NCBI RefSeq assembly: GCF_020966775.1
Contig: NZ_JAJKFV010000033.1
Coordinates: 99,584-163,583 of the forward strand
Direction: 5' to 3'
Origin: Rhodopirellula halodulae
GTDB lineage: Bacteria > Planctomycetota > Planctomycetia > Pirellulales > Pirellulaceae
DNA length: 64,000 nt
Shown here piece by piece: positions 15,753-24,523 of this stretch. A program made the translations under genes and the position numbers. The notes below the pieces were generated by a model. The model was not told where the DNA came from, made no database searches, and was given only the letters and a program-made list of their open reading frames with translations. Numbering within the stretch: position 1 is the first letter of the stretch; every line of letters starts with the position of its first letter.

Positions 15753-18014
15753 ATGCCGCACGGCCATTCCACCACCGAAGTTACGGTTCGGCGTTTTCCT
15801 CCGACGAAGACACTTTCATCGGATCACGACGTCGAAAGCGAACGAGTCAGCGAACCAAGATCGTCGATGCCCCAATCGTTGACAATCGAATCGGCAACGT
15901 CCGCGGCGGACCGATGGGATCAACTTGATTCGACCGATGCGGATTTGCTCGATGCATGGGTCACCGATCAATGCATTGAATCCTTGGACACGCTGATTCG
16001 GCGTTATGCGGGCATGGTACTGAGCGTTTGTATTCGGCGTTGCCATGACCGTGCCGATGCGGATGACGCCATGCAAACCACGTTTCTGTACCTGGCACAA
16101 ACCGCGAAGAAGATTCGCAACCCAAATCATTTGGCGGGATGGCTACACCGAGTGGCTCAACGAGCCTGCATCGCAACCATGATGTCACACGAACGTTCGC
16201 ACAATGAACTGGACGACGTCCCCGCCAAACCGGCGGACCCGTTGGAACGATTGACTCTACGTCATCAATCGATTGTGCTGGACGAAGAACTCAGCGATTT
16301 GCCGACAAAGTATCGATCCGCGATTGTCTTGCATTTGCAGCAGGGAATCACGATCGCCGACACCGCCAAGCGTTTGAACACGTCCGAGGGTTCCGTTCGT
16401 GGTTGGCTGGCGCGAGGCAAACAGCGTTTGGCCAAGCGACTGCGATTGCGGGGTGTTGCTCCGGTTGCCGCATGGGCCGCCGCCCAAGCCTGGTCCGCGG
16501 ATCACGCGAGTGCGATGGAGGCGACGCAGCGTCTGCTTTCCGATACCAGCATTCAGGGAACGAATCCCTCGGTCGAATCGGGCCCATCTGAAAAGAATCC
16601 CGACTCCGGCCAGCAAACCGATGCGTGCAACTTCTCTGCCCTGGAATCTCTTCTCTCTCAAGGAGCCTTCTCGATGCCAACCTTAACCATCCTTGGAACC
16701 TCCGCCGTCGCCGGCGTGATGCTACTGGCCGCGTTTCAACTTCCGGTGGGGGAGGGAAACGCAAAATCGGAAAGGTCCGTGTTGGTGTTTGATCACGAGG
16801 AAATCCAACCCGATGCCCGTCTCAGTCAGTTTGGCAGCGTACGACCTTCCCCACCATCCGATGTATCCGCACCGCCGGAACCACCAACTCCTCCGCAACC
16901 GCCGATTGCAAAGGTTCCAACGGAGGACATTGCGCAAAACGTACTCAGTGACCTAGCCCAGAACCTATCGACGCAGCGGAATGAGCCTTCTTCGGCCGTC
17001 GCGAAACAGGTTGCCGAAACGCTCGACCGATCGATGCCATTCTCAGTGAATACCACCGTCAACTCACTCGCAGAATCGCTGCAAGACCAGTTGTCCGTGC
17101 CTGTCTTGATGGATGAACACGCGTTGACGATCGGCAAGATTGAACCATCCAAGGTCCAAGTCTCATTCACCTCCAAAGGCGAACAACCGATTCGCTCGTC
17201 TCTTCGCAGAGCACTGGAGCCCGCGGGACTGAAAGCCATCGTCGATAATGATGGTTTGATGATCACCGCTGACATGACCACCCTGACGCGTCGTGGCATT
17301 GCAACGGACCGTTGGTTGGATGTGACTCCAGAAGAAGAAGCCAACCTAGAAGCGTTTTTGGATCAAAAGGTCACCTATCAGTTCATTACCACACCGCTTG
17401 CAGATGCGATTCAGGTGATCACGTCTGATACCGAACAACCAATTTTGATCGATACTGTCGCTTTGGAAGAGATGGGGCTGAGCGTTGACAATCCCGTCAA
17501 CCTTTCACTGAAAGACGTGTCGCTACGATCCATGTTGCGGCTGATGCTTCGTCCGCTTGACCTGACCTATCACTACAAAGACGAAGTGCTGCAAATCACC
17601 ACACGGGACGCAGCCGAGTCATCGCTGCGTCAACGTCTGTACTTCTTGGAAGGCACCGGACAACCTCGCGGTGGACTGGCGGAAACCAGCATGTTGATCA
17701 CGAACTCCATCCAACCTGATACCTGGGACGTTTTGGGTGGCTCCTCCACCATCACCCCGGTCAGCCAATCTCGAGATGGACGCCCTGCCATCCTGGTGAG
17801 CACCACGGATCAGGTCCACGAAGAGATTGAAGATCTGATGCGAGTTTTGAGGGAAACCCACACCGGCGACGACCCACGACTCAGCGACGCCGAATTCCTC
17901 CAAGAGCAAAAGCAACGTCAATTACGCCAGTCTCAGATGTTCGGAGGTGGTATGGGCGGCGGAATGGGAGGCATGGGTGGTGGTATGGGAGGCGGAATGG
18001 GTGGCATGTTTTAG
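15753..18014 (+). CDS. ECF-type sigma factor fused to a transmembrane segment and two secretin-N/STN-like domains
   Basis: A 753-residue fusion from the ATG at 15753, preceded by AGGAAAGGA; upstream in-frame codons exist to 15657. Residues 64-145 are sigma-70 region 2 (ADADDAMQTTFLYLAQ, HLAGWLHRVAQRAC). Residues 175-235 are region 4 with an HTH (YRSAIVLHLQQGITIADTAKRLNTSEGSVRGWLARGKQRL). A hydrophobic segment follows at about 309-331 (LGTSAVAGVMLLAAFQLP), then a proline-rich linker (about 365-385). Two STN/secretin-N-like modules lie at about 430-508 and 533-618, then a further secretin-like strand block (PAILVSTTDQVHEEIEDLMRVLRE). The tail is Gly/Met-rich. Sigma factors with C-terminal extensions are known in planctomycetes. 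This one would be membrane-anchored with its sensor part outside, with no separate anti-sigma gene adjacent. How it is released is unknown. Confidence 0.85.
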   Translation: MPHGHSTTEVTVRRFPPTKTLSSDHDVESERVSEPRSSMPQSLTIESATSAADRWDQLDSTDADLLDAWVTDQCIESLDTLIRRYAGMVLSVCIRRCHDRADADDAMQTTFLYLAQTAKKIRNPNHLAGWLHRVAQRACIATMMSHERSHNELDDVPAKPADPLERLTLRHQSIVLDEELSDLPTKYRSAIVLHLQQGITIADTAKRLNTSEGSVRGWLARGKQRLAKRLRLRGVAPVAAWAAAQAWSADHASAMEATQRLLSDTSIQGTNPSVESGPSEKNPDSGQQTDACNFSALESLLSQGAFSMPTLTILGTSAVAGVMLLAAFQLPVGEGNAKSERSVLVFDHEEIQPDARLSQFGSVRPSPPSDVSAPPEPPTPPQPPIAKVPTEDIAQNVLSDLAQNLSTQRNEPSSAVAKQVAETLDRSMPFSVNTTVNSLAESLQDQLSVPVLMDEHALTIGKIEPSKVQVSFTSKGEQPIRSSLRRALEPAGLKAIVDNDGLMITADMTTLTRRGIATDRWLDVTPEEEANLEAFLDQKVTYQFITTPLADAIQVITSDTEQPILIDTVALEEMGLSVDNPVNLSLKDVSLRSMLRLMLRPLDLTYHYKDEVLQITTRDAAESSLRQRLYFLEGTGQPRGGLAETSMLITNSIQPDTWDVLGGSSTITPVSQSRDGRPAILVSTTDQVHEEIEDLMRVLRETHTGDDPRLSDAEFLQEQKQRQLRQSQMFGGGMGGGMGGMGGGMGGGMGGMF

Positions 18015-18088
18015 GCTTCATGCGAATGGGATTGCCACGCACTGGCGATGGCACGAGCTTGCATCGAACCATGTTCGTTGCAGACTGG

Positions 18089-18117
18089 CAGCCCGCATGA
18101 CGACGGACAGCGGGCTG
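18089..18117. terminator. Hairpin between convergent genes
   Basis: CAGCCCGC (18089-18096) pairs with GCGGGCTG (18110-18117), an 8-bp GC-rich stem with a 13-nt loop. It lies in the 142-bp gap between the convergent sigma-fusion and PVC-cytochrome genes. No T run is present, so it may act in either direction only weakly. Confidence 0.35.
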
Positions 18118-18156
18118 GCAATTCAGACAACGCGACAGACATGCTTGCCGCATGGG

Positions 18157-21100
18157 CTACGGGAGTTGGCCGGACTCGTCGGTGCTCATGAGAAACGCCA
18201 ACAGATCAGCCACTTCTTGCGGCGTCATCGTCGACAACAATCCTGACGGCATCAACGATTGCGGATTCTGCTTTCGAAGCTCGATGTCCTCCGAATTCAA
18301 TTTGACTAGCGAGCCATCGGCTTGCTGGACGACCACCGCGTCATCCGTTTCCTGGTTGATCCGTCCAGTCACCAGTTCACCGTCCACGGTCAAGAACGTG
18401 TGGCTGGCCCATTCCGGCTCGATCGTTTCGCTCGGATCGATGATCGATTGCAAAACCTCCGCCCGCGTTCTCTTCTTCGAAATCCCTGCGAGCGAAGGCC
18501 CGACATCTTTACCGACTCCGCCAATTTGGTGGCACTGCCGACACTGCGAAACTGCTGACTCGTAGTACCACTGCAATCCTCGCTTGGGATCACCCGTCAA
18601 TTCCAGCAACGCGGCCTTGTCGGGATCATCCCCCACCGTGATCGTTCGCTGGTCCGGTGGTATCCAAGCCTGGAACAATCCCATCGCAATTGGGTCAGTC
18701 ACAACACGCGAATCGGTCGTGAGTTCCTTCACCTCGGAAATGGCAGCGTCGGAGTTCATCTCCACGAGTTTTCGCCAAACCCTCATCGACGCCACCGTCG
18801 GAAGGGTTTCGCTCATTGAGTCCTTGCTGCCCGAAGACGCATCATTGCCCAAAGGCCCACCATGGGTCGAAGTCGCATCAGTGAGCGGCATTTCTTCGAT
18901 CCAATCCCACAACAATCTCGCGCCTCGAAGGTCCACCGTTGTGCATCCCAATCGCGGCATCTTGCCGGGCCCAGATGTCGCGGCACGGTAAACGAGAACG
19001 GAGTTCTCGGGACGCCCCGGATCGATCACCTTCGCATCTTTTCCCAAGCCGAAATCACCCTGCGCCGCGTTGATGTTGACGGTTTCCGTTTGATCCAACG
19101 GTCGGATGTGTCGCAGATCCATGCGTGAAGCGGCACCACCAGCCGGACGATGGCAATGGGCACAGTTGGCGTGCAGATAAGAACGCGCGCGTTGTTCGAG
19201 CGGTTGGTCCTCGTCATAGGGATCAACCATCTCATGCCCCGCCTTTGCCTTGGCATCAACCACCCAGCCTGCTTCGGCGAATTCCTTCCAAGACCCTGCC
19301 CCCGAATCCGCCCGAAGGTTTTCTGGCACCAAAGAAGCTGCCCCCGGATTGGCCACGTTGTGACAGGAGGTGCAAACATCGCGAGCGTGATAGCGATGCT
19401 CCCATTCACGAACGCCCCAAAACGGATCGCTCACCCGATAATTCGCAGTCGCGCCGACTGCTGGCACCAAAGTCGCATCGGTTTGCTGCTGATTCCACCG
19501 GAACGTCGTTGGGTTCCAATTCAACCCGTCAAATAAAAGCACCTGAGTTTCCAAACGCACAATCACTTGCTTCCCCGCCTCGTCCAGCACTTCCCGCAAC
19601 AGAGTGTTCGCGAAGACGGTTCCTTCGACATACTTTTTCCGCATCGGATGGATCGAATCCGTCCCCGGAATCGCCATGTGACGCACGGTGAAGATGCCAT
19701 CGCGATACATGGTTGCCGCCGGTGCATACTCCGTGACTCCAGCGTTGGGAATCAACTCCGCCGTGTCGGCGAACAATCCGGTTTCACTCAGTTTCTGCGG
19801 GAACGTGGCGGATTCCGCTTGGTTTGGATTGGGCTCCAAACGGTACAGGCCGCCGCTGTAGTCCACCAAGATGATCTGCGGAGCGACTTGCTCTCTGTTT
19901 GCCGCATCTTCGTCGCCCGGAATACGACTCACGAAGAAGTCGATGATCTTCAATCCTGTGCGAGCGATCTTTTCGGGCACCGGAGGTTTCCTCGAGACCG
20001 TGTTGGATTGCGTATCGATCGACCAAACGTTGCCGTTCATGAAGCAACCGCAGAGATAACGCCCTGCATCCAGAGCATGTTGCGATGTGACCAAGGTCGT
20101 CTCAGTCTTTGACGCACCTGACCACGCGTTCGGAGGAACGAACACACCACCCGTGATCGACTGAGATTCACTTCGCGGAAAGACCACCGCGGGTGAGATG
20201 ACCTCACCCGGTCCGGATGGCTGTTCCAGATCAACCGGATACGGTCCTTCGTACAGACTCCATCCATGATTTCCGCCTGGCACGATCCGATGGACCATCT
20301 CACATCGCTCCCAACCCACATCAGCAACCCAAAGTGCGTCATCCGCGGGATCAAATGCGGCTCGGAATCCGTTCCGCAATCCAAACGCGTAGATCTCACC
20401 GCGAGCGTTCTCCTGATTGACAAACGGATTGTCTTTTGGGATCGCATACGGCAATGTCGATCCATCCGAAAGCTGAGTCGTCGCATCGACATCGATTCGC
20501 AGAACACTCCCGCGAAGATCGCTGATGTCTTGAGCGGCTTTGTTGACGTCTGGCGGATAGGGCAACGAGCCATCACCCGTGGTGATATACAGCATCCCAT
20601 CCGGACCAAAGTTCAATGAGGCTCCGATGTGATCGCCGGATGGATAAGTGATCAAGTCCAACCGTGACGTTGGATCGACCGTCGGAACGATCGTGTTATG
20701 GACCGCCCGCTCGCGATTCAACCAGGCTTCGCTCATTCGAAAACGCGAAATTCTTGTGCCGCCTTCGACATCGTGCGGGCGGATCGACCACACGACGTAG
20801 AGATACCCGTTGTCAAGAAAGTTTGGGTGCAGCGTCATGTCTCTCGCCGCGGCAAATTGTTCGTCCGTCGTTGATCGGTTCACGGCATTGATGTCGAGAG
20901 CCAGATCGGCCTGAGTCACCGAGGCTTGATTGGGGAACGTCAGCACTTGTCCATTTTGCTGGAGCACCATTCGACGATTGGTACCGGGCAAATCCATTGC
21001 GGTGATGGGCGACCGCAGCGTCAGCTCCGAATGCAATCGAACGGATCGAAGCGGAAGTGGTGCTTCGGGAGTTCCCTTCAATCGGGACTCTGTCCACGCC

Positions 21101-21177
21101 GGGCGCTGAGCTTTGACGACGGGAATGAAACTAACCACGCACAGCCATGCCAAGAAAAGAGTCCGCACTGGACGCAC
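18157..21177 (-). CDS. Secreted PQQ/glucose-dehydrogenase-like beta-propeller with three CxxCH cytochrome motifs
   Basis: A 1006-residue exported protein. The start is GTG at 21177 with a signal peptide ending near VVKAQ. Residues about 50-450 resemble a soluble glucose/sorbosone dehydrogenase propeller (LNFGPDGMLYITTGDGS, FGLRNGFRAAFDP, DVGWERCEMVHRIVPGGNHGW). Heme-binding motifs are CTSCH (602-606), CAHCH (672-676) and CRQCH (879-883). The last lies in a PVC-type heme-binding domain (LTGDPKRGLQWYYESAVSQC...VGPSLAGI...ILQSIIDPSETIEPEW). The family is expanded in planctomycetes and is presumed to oxidise sugars or alcohols outside the cytoplasmic membrane, passing electrons through the hemes. 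Substrate unknown. Convergent with the sigma fusion, and no co-directional neighbour. Confidence 0.87.
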   Translation of the reverse strand: MRPVRTLFLAWLCVVSFIPVVKAQRPAWTESRLKGTPEAPLPLRSVRLHSELTLRSPITAMDLPGTNRRMVLQQNGQVLTFPNQASVTQADLALDINAVNRSTTDEQFAAARDMTLHPNFLDNGYLYVVWSIRPHDVEGGTRISRFRMSEAWLNRERAVHNTIVPTVDPTSRLDLITYPSGDHIGASLNFGPDGMLYITTGDGSLPYPPDVNKAAQDISDLRGSVLRIDVDATTQLSDGSTLPYAIPKDNPFVNQENARGEIYAFGLRNGFRAAFDPADDALWVADVGWERCEMVHRIVPGGNHGWSLYEGPYPVDLEQPSGPGEVISPAVVFPRSESQSITGGVFVPPNAWSGASKTETTLVTSQHALDAGRYLCGCFMNGNVWSIDTQSNTVSRKPPVPEKIARTGLKIIDFFVSRIPGDEDAANREQVAPQIILVDYSGGLYRLEPNPNQAESATFPQKLSETGLFADTAELIPNAGVTEYAPAATMYRDGIFTVRHMAIPGTDSIHPMRKKYVEGTVFANTLLREVLDEAGKQVIVRLETQVLLFDGLNWNPTTFRWNQQQTDATLVPAVGATANYRVSDPFWGVREWEHRYHARDVCTSCHNVANPGAASLVPENLRADSGAGSWKEFAEAGWVVDAKAKAGHEMVDPYDEDQPLEQRARSYLHANCAHCHRPAGGAASRMDLRHIRPLDQTETVNINAAQGDFGLGKDAKVIDPGRPENSVLVYRAATSGPGKMPRLGCTTVDLRGARLLWDWIEEMPLTDATSTHGGPLGNDASSGSKDSMSETLPTVASMRVWRKLVEMNSDAAISEVKELTTDSRVVTDPIAMGLFQAWIPPDQRTITVGDDPDKAALLELTGDPKRGLQWYYESAVSQCRQCHQIGGVGKDVGPSLAGISKKRTRAEVLQSIIDPSETIEPEWASHTFLTVDGELVTGRINQETDDAVVVQQADGSLVKLNSEDIELRKQNPQSLMPSGLLSTMTPQEVADLLAFLMSTDESGQLP

Positions 21178-21485
21178 CGCCTATCAAACAGATCGAAAAG
21201 AAGCCGGCGGAATCGCCGTCGCAACATCTTAACCGAAGCCCTGCTGCACCCGATCACTCTGTGGACTTCCCCGGGTGGTGGATTCTTTCGCCGTGCGACA
21301 CAATTTGGATTGCACCAACGTGCTCACTGCACAAACTTCTTGGCTGCCGATCGCCGGCCGCCAATCGTTTGCAACGCACGTCGCATCCGGCCAACCTGCA
21401 TCGAACGCTCGGAAGACCTCGCGAAGAACGCCCGTGTTTCGTCGCATCCAGAGCCCGCGTCCCCTCGCATTGAAAGACTGTATAG
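21178..21485. other. Intergenic region upstream of ftsY, nothing recognised
   Basis: About 310 bases between the divergent PVC-cytochrome and ftsY genes. Overlapping open frames run through it on both strands but have no family resemblance and biased shadow-like composition. Promoters for both genes are presumed here but were not identified. Confidence 0.4.
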
Positions 21486-22517
21486 ATGGCTTTTTGGCGC
21501 TCCAAAAAGAACGATTCTGACGAACCATCCTCGACGCCGGCCGACTCATCCGGTGCAGCGGCCCCCGACCAAGCCTCCTCGGATTCGGACCCTCAAGCCG
21601 CCGGTGGCCTCTTTGGAAAGATGAAAAGCGGTCTGCAGAAGACCCGACGTGTACTAGGCACGGACATTCGTGACTTGTTCAAAGCCGAAGGGCGTTTGGT
21701 TGACGAAGAATTTTTGGGCGAGCTGTACGCACGTTTGATCCGCACCGACATGGGCGCCGGCCCCGCTGGCCGAATTCGTGATCGAGTTGCCAAGGACTAT
21801 CGTGGTCGCGTAGTTCAGTTGGAAGAGGTCGTGCAGACCATCACCGAAGACATTCGCGAACAGCTCAAACAAGACCAGGGCGATTTGGCCAAAGCCGACT
21901 CGCCCCCGACCGTGATCTTGGTCGTCGGCGTCAACGGCAGCGGCAAGACCACATCGATTGGAAAACTATCGCATCACCTTGCCTCGCAAGGGCACAAGCT
22001 GGTTCTCGGTGCCGGTGACACATTCCGGGCGGCGGCGGTGGAGCAGTTGACCATTTGGGCCGGTCGAATCGGTTGCGAAATTGTGACCGGAGCCAGTGGT
22101 GCCGATCCCGCAAGCGTTGCCTATCAAACGACCGAAAAGGCGATTGAGATCGGAGCCGACTACGCCATCATCGACACCGCCGGGCGATTGCAAACGCAAG
22201 GCAAGTTGATGCAGGAGTTGGAAAAGATCCGTCGGGTCATCGACAAGAAACTGCCGGGTGCTCCCCACGAAGTCCTGCTGGTGCTGGATGCCACCGCCGG
22301 CCAAAACGCGATTAGCCAAGCCAAAGGATTCAGCAGCGCCGCCGGTTGCACAGGCATCATCCTTTCGAAGTTGGACGGTTCAGCCAAAGGCGGCGTCGTG
22401 CTGCCCATTCGCGAACAATTCCAACTGCCTGTGAAATTCGTGGGCTTGGGCGAAGGCATGGAAGACATGACAGCGTTCGATCCCGACACCTTCGCCTCGG
22501 CGTTGTTGGAGGCTTGA
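21486..22517 (+). CDS. ftsY: Signal recognition particle receptor FtsY
   Basis: A 343-residue SRP-receptor GTPase. A short polar, acidic N-terminal region (about 40 residues, Asp/Ser/Pro-rich) precedes the N domain. The G domain shows VNGSGKTTSIGKL (G1), DTFRAAAVEQL (G2), DTAGRLQTQGKLMQEL (G3), LDATAGQNAI, and SKLDGSAKGG (G4), ending GLGEGMEDMTAFDP. It works with Ffh/SRP RNA to deliver nascent membrane proteins to SecYEG. The A domain is much shorter than in E. coli, as in many bacteria. It is followed 3 bp later by miaE, so the two are probably co-transcribed. Confidence 0.97.
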   Translation: MAFWRSKKNDSDEPSSTPADSSGAAAPDQASSDSDPQAAGGLFGKMKSGLQKTRRVLGTDIRDLFKAEGRLVDEEFLGELYARLIRTDMGAGPAGRIRDRVAKDYRGRVVQLEEVVQTITEDIREQLKQDQGDLAKADSPPTVILVVGVNGSGKTTSIGKLSHHLASQGHKLVLGAGDTFRAAAVEQLTIWAGRIGCEIVTGASGADPASVAYQTTEKAIEIGADYAIIDTAGRLQTQGKLMQELEKIRRVIDKKLPGAPHEVLLVLDATAGQNAISQAKGFSSAAGCTGIILSKLDGSAKGGVVLPIREQFQLPVKFVGLGEGMEDMTAFDPDTFASALLEA

Positions 22518-22520
22518 TCG

Positions 22521-23102
22521 ATGCTGCATTTGCATTCTGAATCAACCAAACGTTGGCTGCATCAAGTCGACAACCATCTGGATGAGTTGCTCTTGGATCA
22601 CGCGCACTGCGAACGCAAAGCCGCGTCCACCGCGATGAACCTGATGAATGCCTACACCGAAAATCTCGACATCTGCGAGGAGATGGCTCGGATCGTCGAA
22701 GAGGAGCTCGAGCATTTTTTTATGGTCGTCGAGATCTTGAAGAAACGAGGCATTCCGTTTCGTCGAATCGCTCCCGGCCCCTACGGTCGCAATTTGACCG
22801 GACTGATTCGTCAAAACCATCCCGATCGAGCCGTTGACCGGATGCTGGTCGCTTCGTTGATCGAGGCTCGCAGTTGCGAACGGTTCCGATTGCTCGCCGA
22901 GCATGTCAAAGATCGAGAACCGGAACTGTCCGAGTTCTACGCAGGGTTGTTTGAAAGCGAGGCTCGACACCACACAACTTACGTTCGCTTGGCCGAGCAT
23001 TTCGTCGATCGAGAAACGGTCCGACAACGTCTCGCGGAACTGTCCAAGTTGGAAAGTGAGATCATCGCAGAGGGCAGTGACATGCCCCGCATGCACTCCT
23101 GA
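22521..23102 (+). CDS. miaE: tRNA-(ms2io6A)-hydroxylase MiaE
   Basis: A 193-residue ferritin-like diiron hydroxylase. Carboxylate/His ligands are visible in spaced helices: the first Glu in AHCERKAAS, the EEELEHFFMV block, then EARSCERFRLLAEH and FESEARHHTTYVRLAEHF. The family hydroxylates the isopentenyl group of ms2i6A37 in tRNAs reading UNN codons, using O2. The gene begins 3 bp after ftsY. A hairpin with TTTTCGCT lies downstream. Confidence 0.93.
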   Translation: MLHLHSESTKRWLHQVDNHLDELLLDHAHCERKAASTAMNLMNAYTENLDICEEMARIVEEELEHFFMVVEILKKRGIPFRRIAPGPYGRNLTGLIRQNHPDRAVDRMLVASLIEARSCERFRLLAEHVKDREPELSEFYAGLFESEARHHTTYVRLAEHFVDRETVRQRLAELSKLESEIIAEGSDMPRMHS

Positions 23103-23254
23103 CACGATTGTTTCACGCGGCCCACACGTTGTGTTGACCGTCGTCACTGAGGCGTGCAAGCCGCGGCTCATGTTTCACGACAGCGAGTCGTCCCCGGACT
23201 CACGTGAGTCGAGTTTCCGGCACCGTGTTTGCATCCGTTGTCCGCCGCGGGCAA

Positions 23255-23274
23255 AGCGAAAAAATGTTTTCGCT
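23255..23274 (+). terminator. Hairpin downstream of miaE
   Basis: AGCGAAAA-AATG-TTTTCGCT is a perfect 8-bp stem with a 4-nt loop in the 265-bp gap after miaE. The U-rich right arm comes before GC pairs, not after them, so it is an atypical terminator. It lies about 150 bp from the miaE stop. Confidence 0.35.
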
Positions 23275-23367
23275 GGCGTGAGTCAGCCCGCATCCAAGAT
23301 GGAACGGAATTGAGTCAGAAGATCTGGCTGCCCCGTCAATGAATCTTACGGTCGCGGAGACACACGG

Positions 23368-24447
23368 ATGAACCACTTGCACCCCCGAGTCACGGCTTAC
23401 GCGTTGACAATTGCATTGGCTTGGATGTCCACCAACGTCCTGGCCGGTGATCACGTTCCGGCTCTCTCATTTGATCTGCCGCCCACCGCGGTGGCGGTTC
23501 CCGTGGATCTGTCTGATCGCATGACACCAACGGCTCAGGCGGGTGAATCGGTCCAGGTCAATCTTCGTCTGTCATCGATGGTTTCCGGCAGCAAGGTGCC
23601 AACCATCGATCGCTGGATGGTCCAAGTCGTTCCGCGAGCTGCGTCGTGGCGAGTTTTGGATTACTCACCACGCACCGAAACAGGTTCCGACTACGCGTCG
23701 CCCATCCAAGTCAAACGTTCCGACGAAACGACTTCTTCGTTCGGGATGGCCGCCGACGGTGGCTACGGTCACCTCGCATCCGCTCACCTGGGTGCGGATC
23801 ACGGCGGCAAACAATCCGAAGCCATTCAGTTTGACAAGCACGCTCCTTTGCACGCAGTGTCGGCTGCAGGAACAATCCAACGCGGACGTGGCGTGTACTA
23901 CAAACTTCGTTGGACGTCGCAACAGGTTCTGGAAGGTGAAAAGAACTTTCAAGTGTCTTTCGACGTGCCGCCGGGATTCCGCGCTGCCATGTTGGACGTG
24001 GTGGTGATGGCGTATGGCAAACCAGCCAAGTCCAATCCGATCACGGGAGTCTGGTCGGACATGCCGTTGTTGGAAACCAGCTCGAACTCAACCCTGCTGG
24101 GCAAAGCCAACTTCACCGTCGCTGTGCATCGCAACGGTGACGATGCGGCTTGGCAGTTGGCCCGTCAATTGGCCGCCGCAGAAGTTCGACTCCGACAAGC
24201 CGCATCCGGTCATCGGGCCGACACTTCGATTCGTTCTTTGCCAACTTTGATCCGTCACGTTGCCGCCAAAATCGATGTGGACTCGGTGGACATCCACGGC
24301 GATTGGGCAGAACGTTTGATCGCCGGGACCGCGGACCCATACGTTGACCCGGTGATTCGAAAACTTCCCGCGGATCTGCGAGTCATCGCCCTCGACTATT
24401 GCGACAGCCGCCGAGCTTTGCTGGCCCTCGATCAACCCAAACGATGA
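23368..24447 (+). CDS. Secreted protein of unknown function
   Basis: A 359-residue protein with a clear signal peptide (hydrophobic TAYALTIALAWMSTNVLAGD, cleavage after VLA-G). The mature part looks like beta-rich domains (SVQVNLRLSSM, YYKLRWTSQQVLEGEKNFQVSFDVPPGFRAAMLDVVVMAYG) followed by a helical C-terminus rich in Arg/Ala. No family recognised and no catalytic motif visible. It stands alone between miaE and a minus-strand unknown gene. The C-terminal helical part ends in a short basic tail. Confidence 0.7.
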   Translation: MNHLHPRVTAYALTIALAWMSTNVLAGDHVPALSFDLPPTAVAVPVDLSDRMTPTAQAGESVQVNLRLSSMVSGSKVPTIDRWMVQVVPRAASWRVLDYSPRTETGSDYASPIQVKRSDETTSSFGMAADGGYGHLASAHLGADHGGKQSEAIQFDKHAPLHAVSAAGTIQRGRGVYYKLRWTSQQVLEGEKNFQVSFDVPPGFRAAMLDVVVMAYGKPAKSNPITGVWSDMPLLETSSNSTLLGKANFTVAVHRNGDDAAWQLARQLAAAEVRLRQAASGHRADTSIRSLPTLIRHVAAKIDVDSVDIHGDWAERLIAGTADPYVDPVIRKLPADLRVIALDYCDSRRALLALDQPKR

Positions 24448-24523
24448 GTTTGAATGCCGGAGCTCCGCATCGCTACGGTCCGGCCTACGACACGCGGCAT
24501 CGCAACACGTTCTGTCTTCACGC

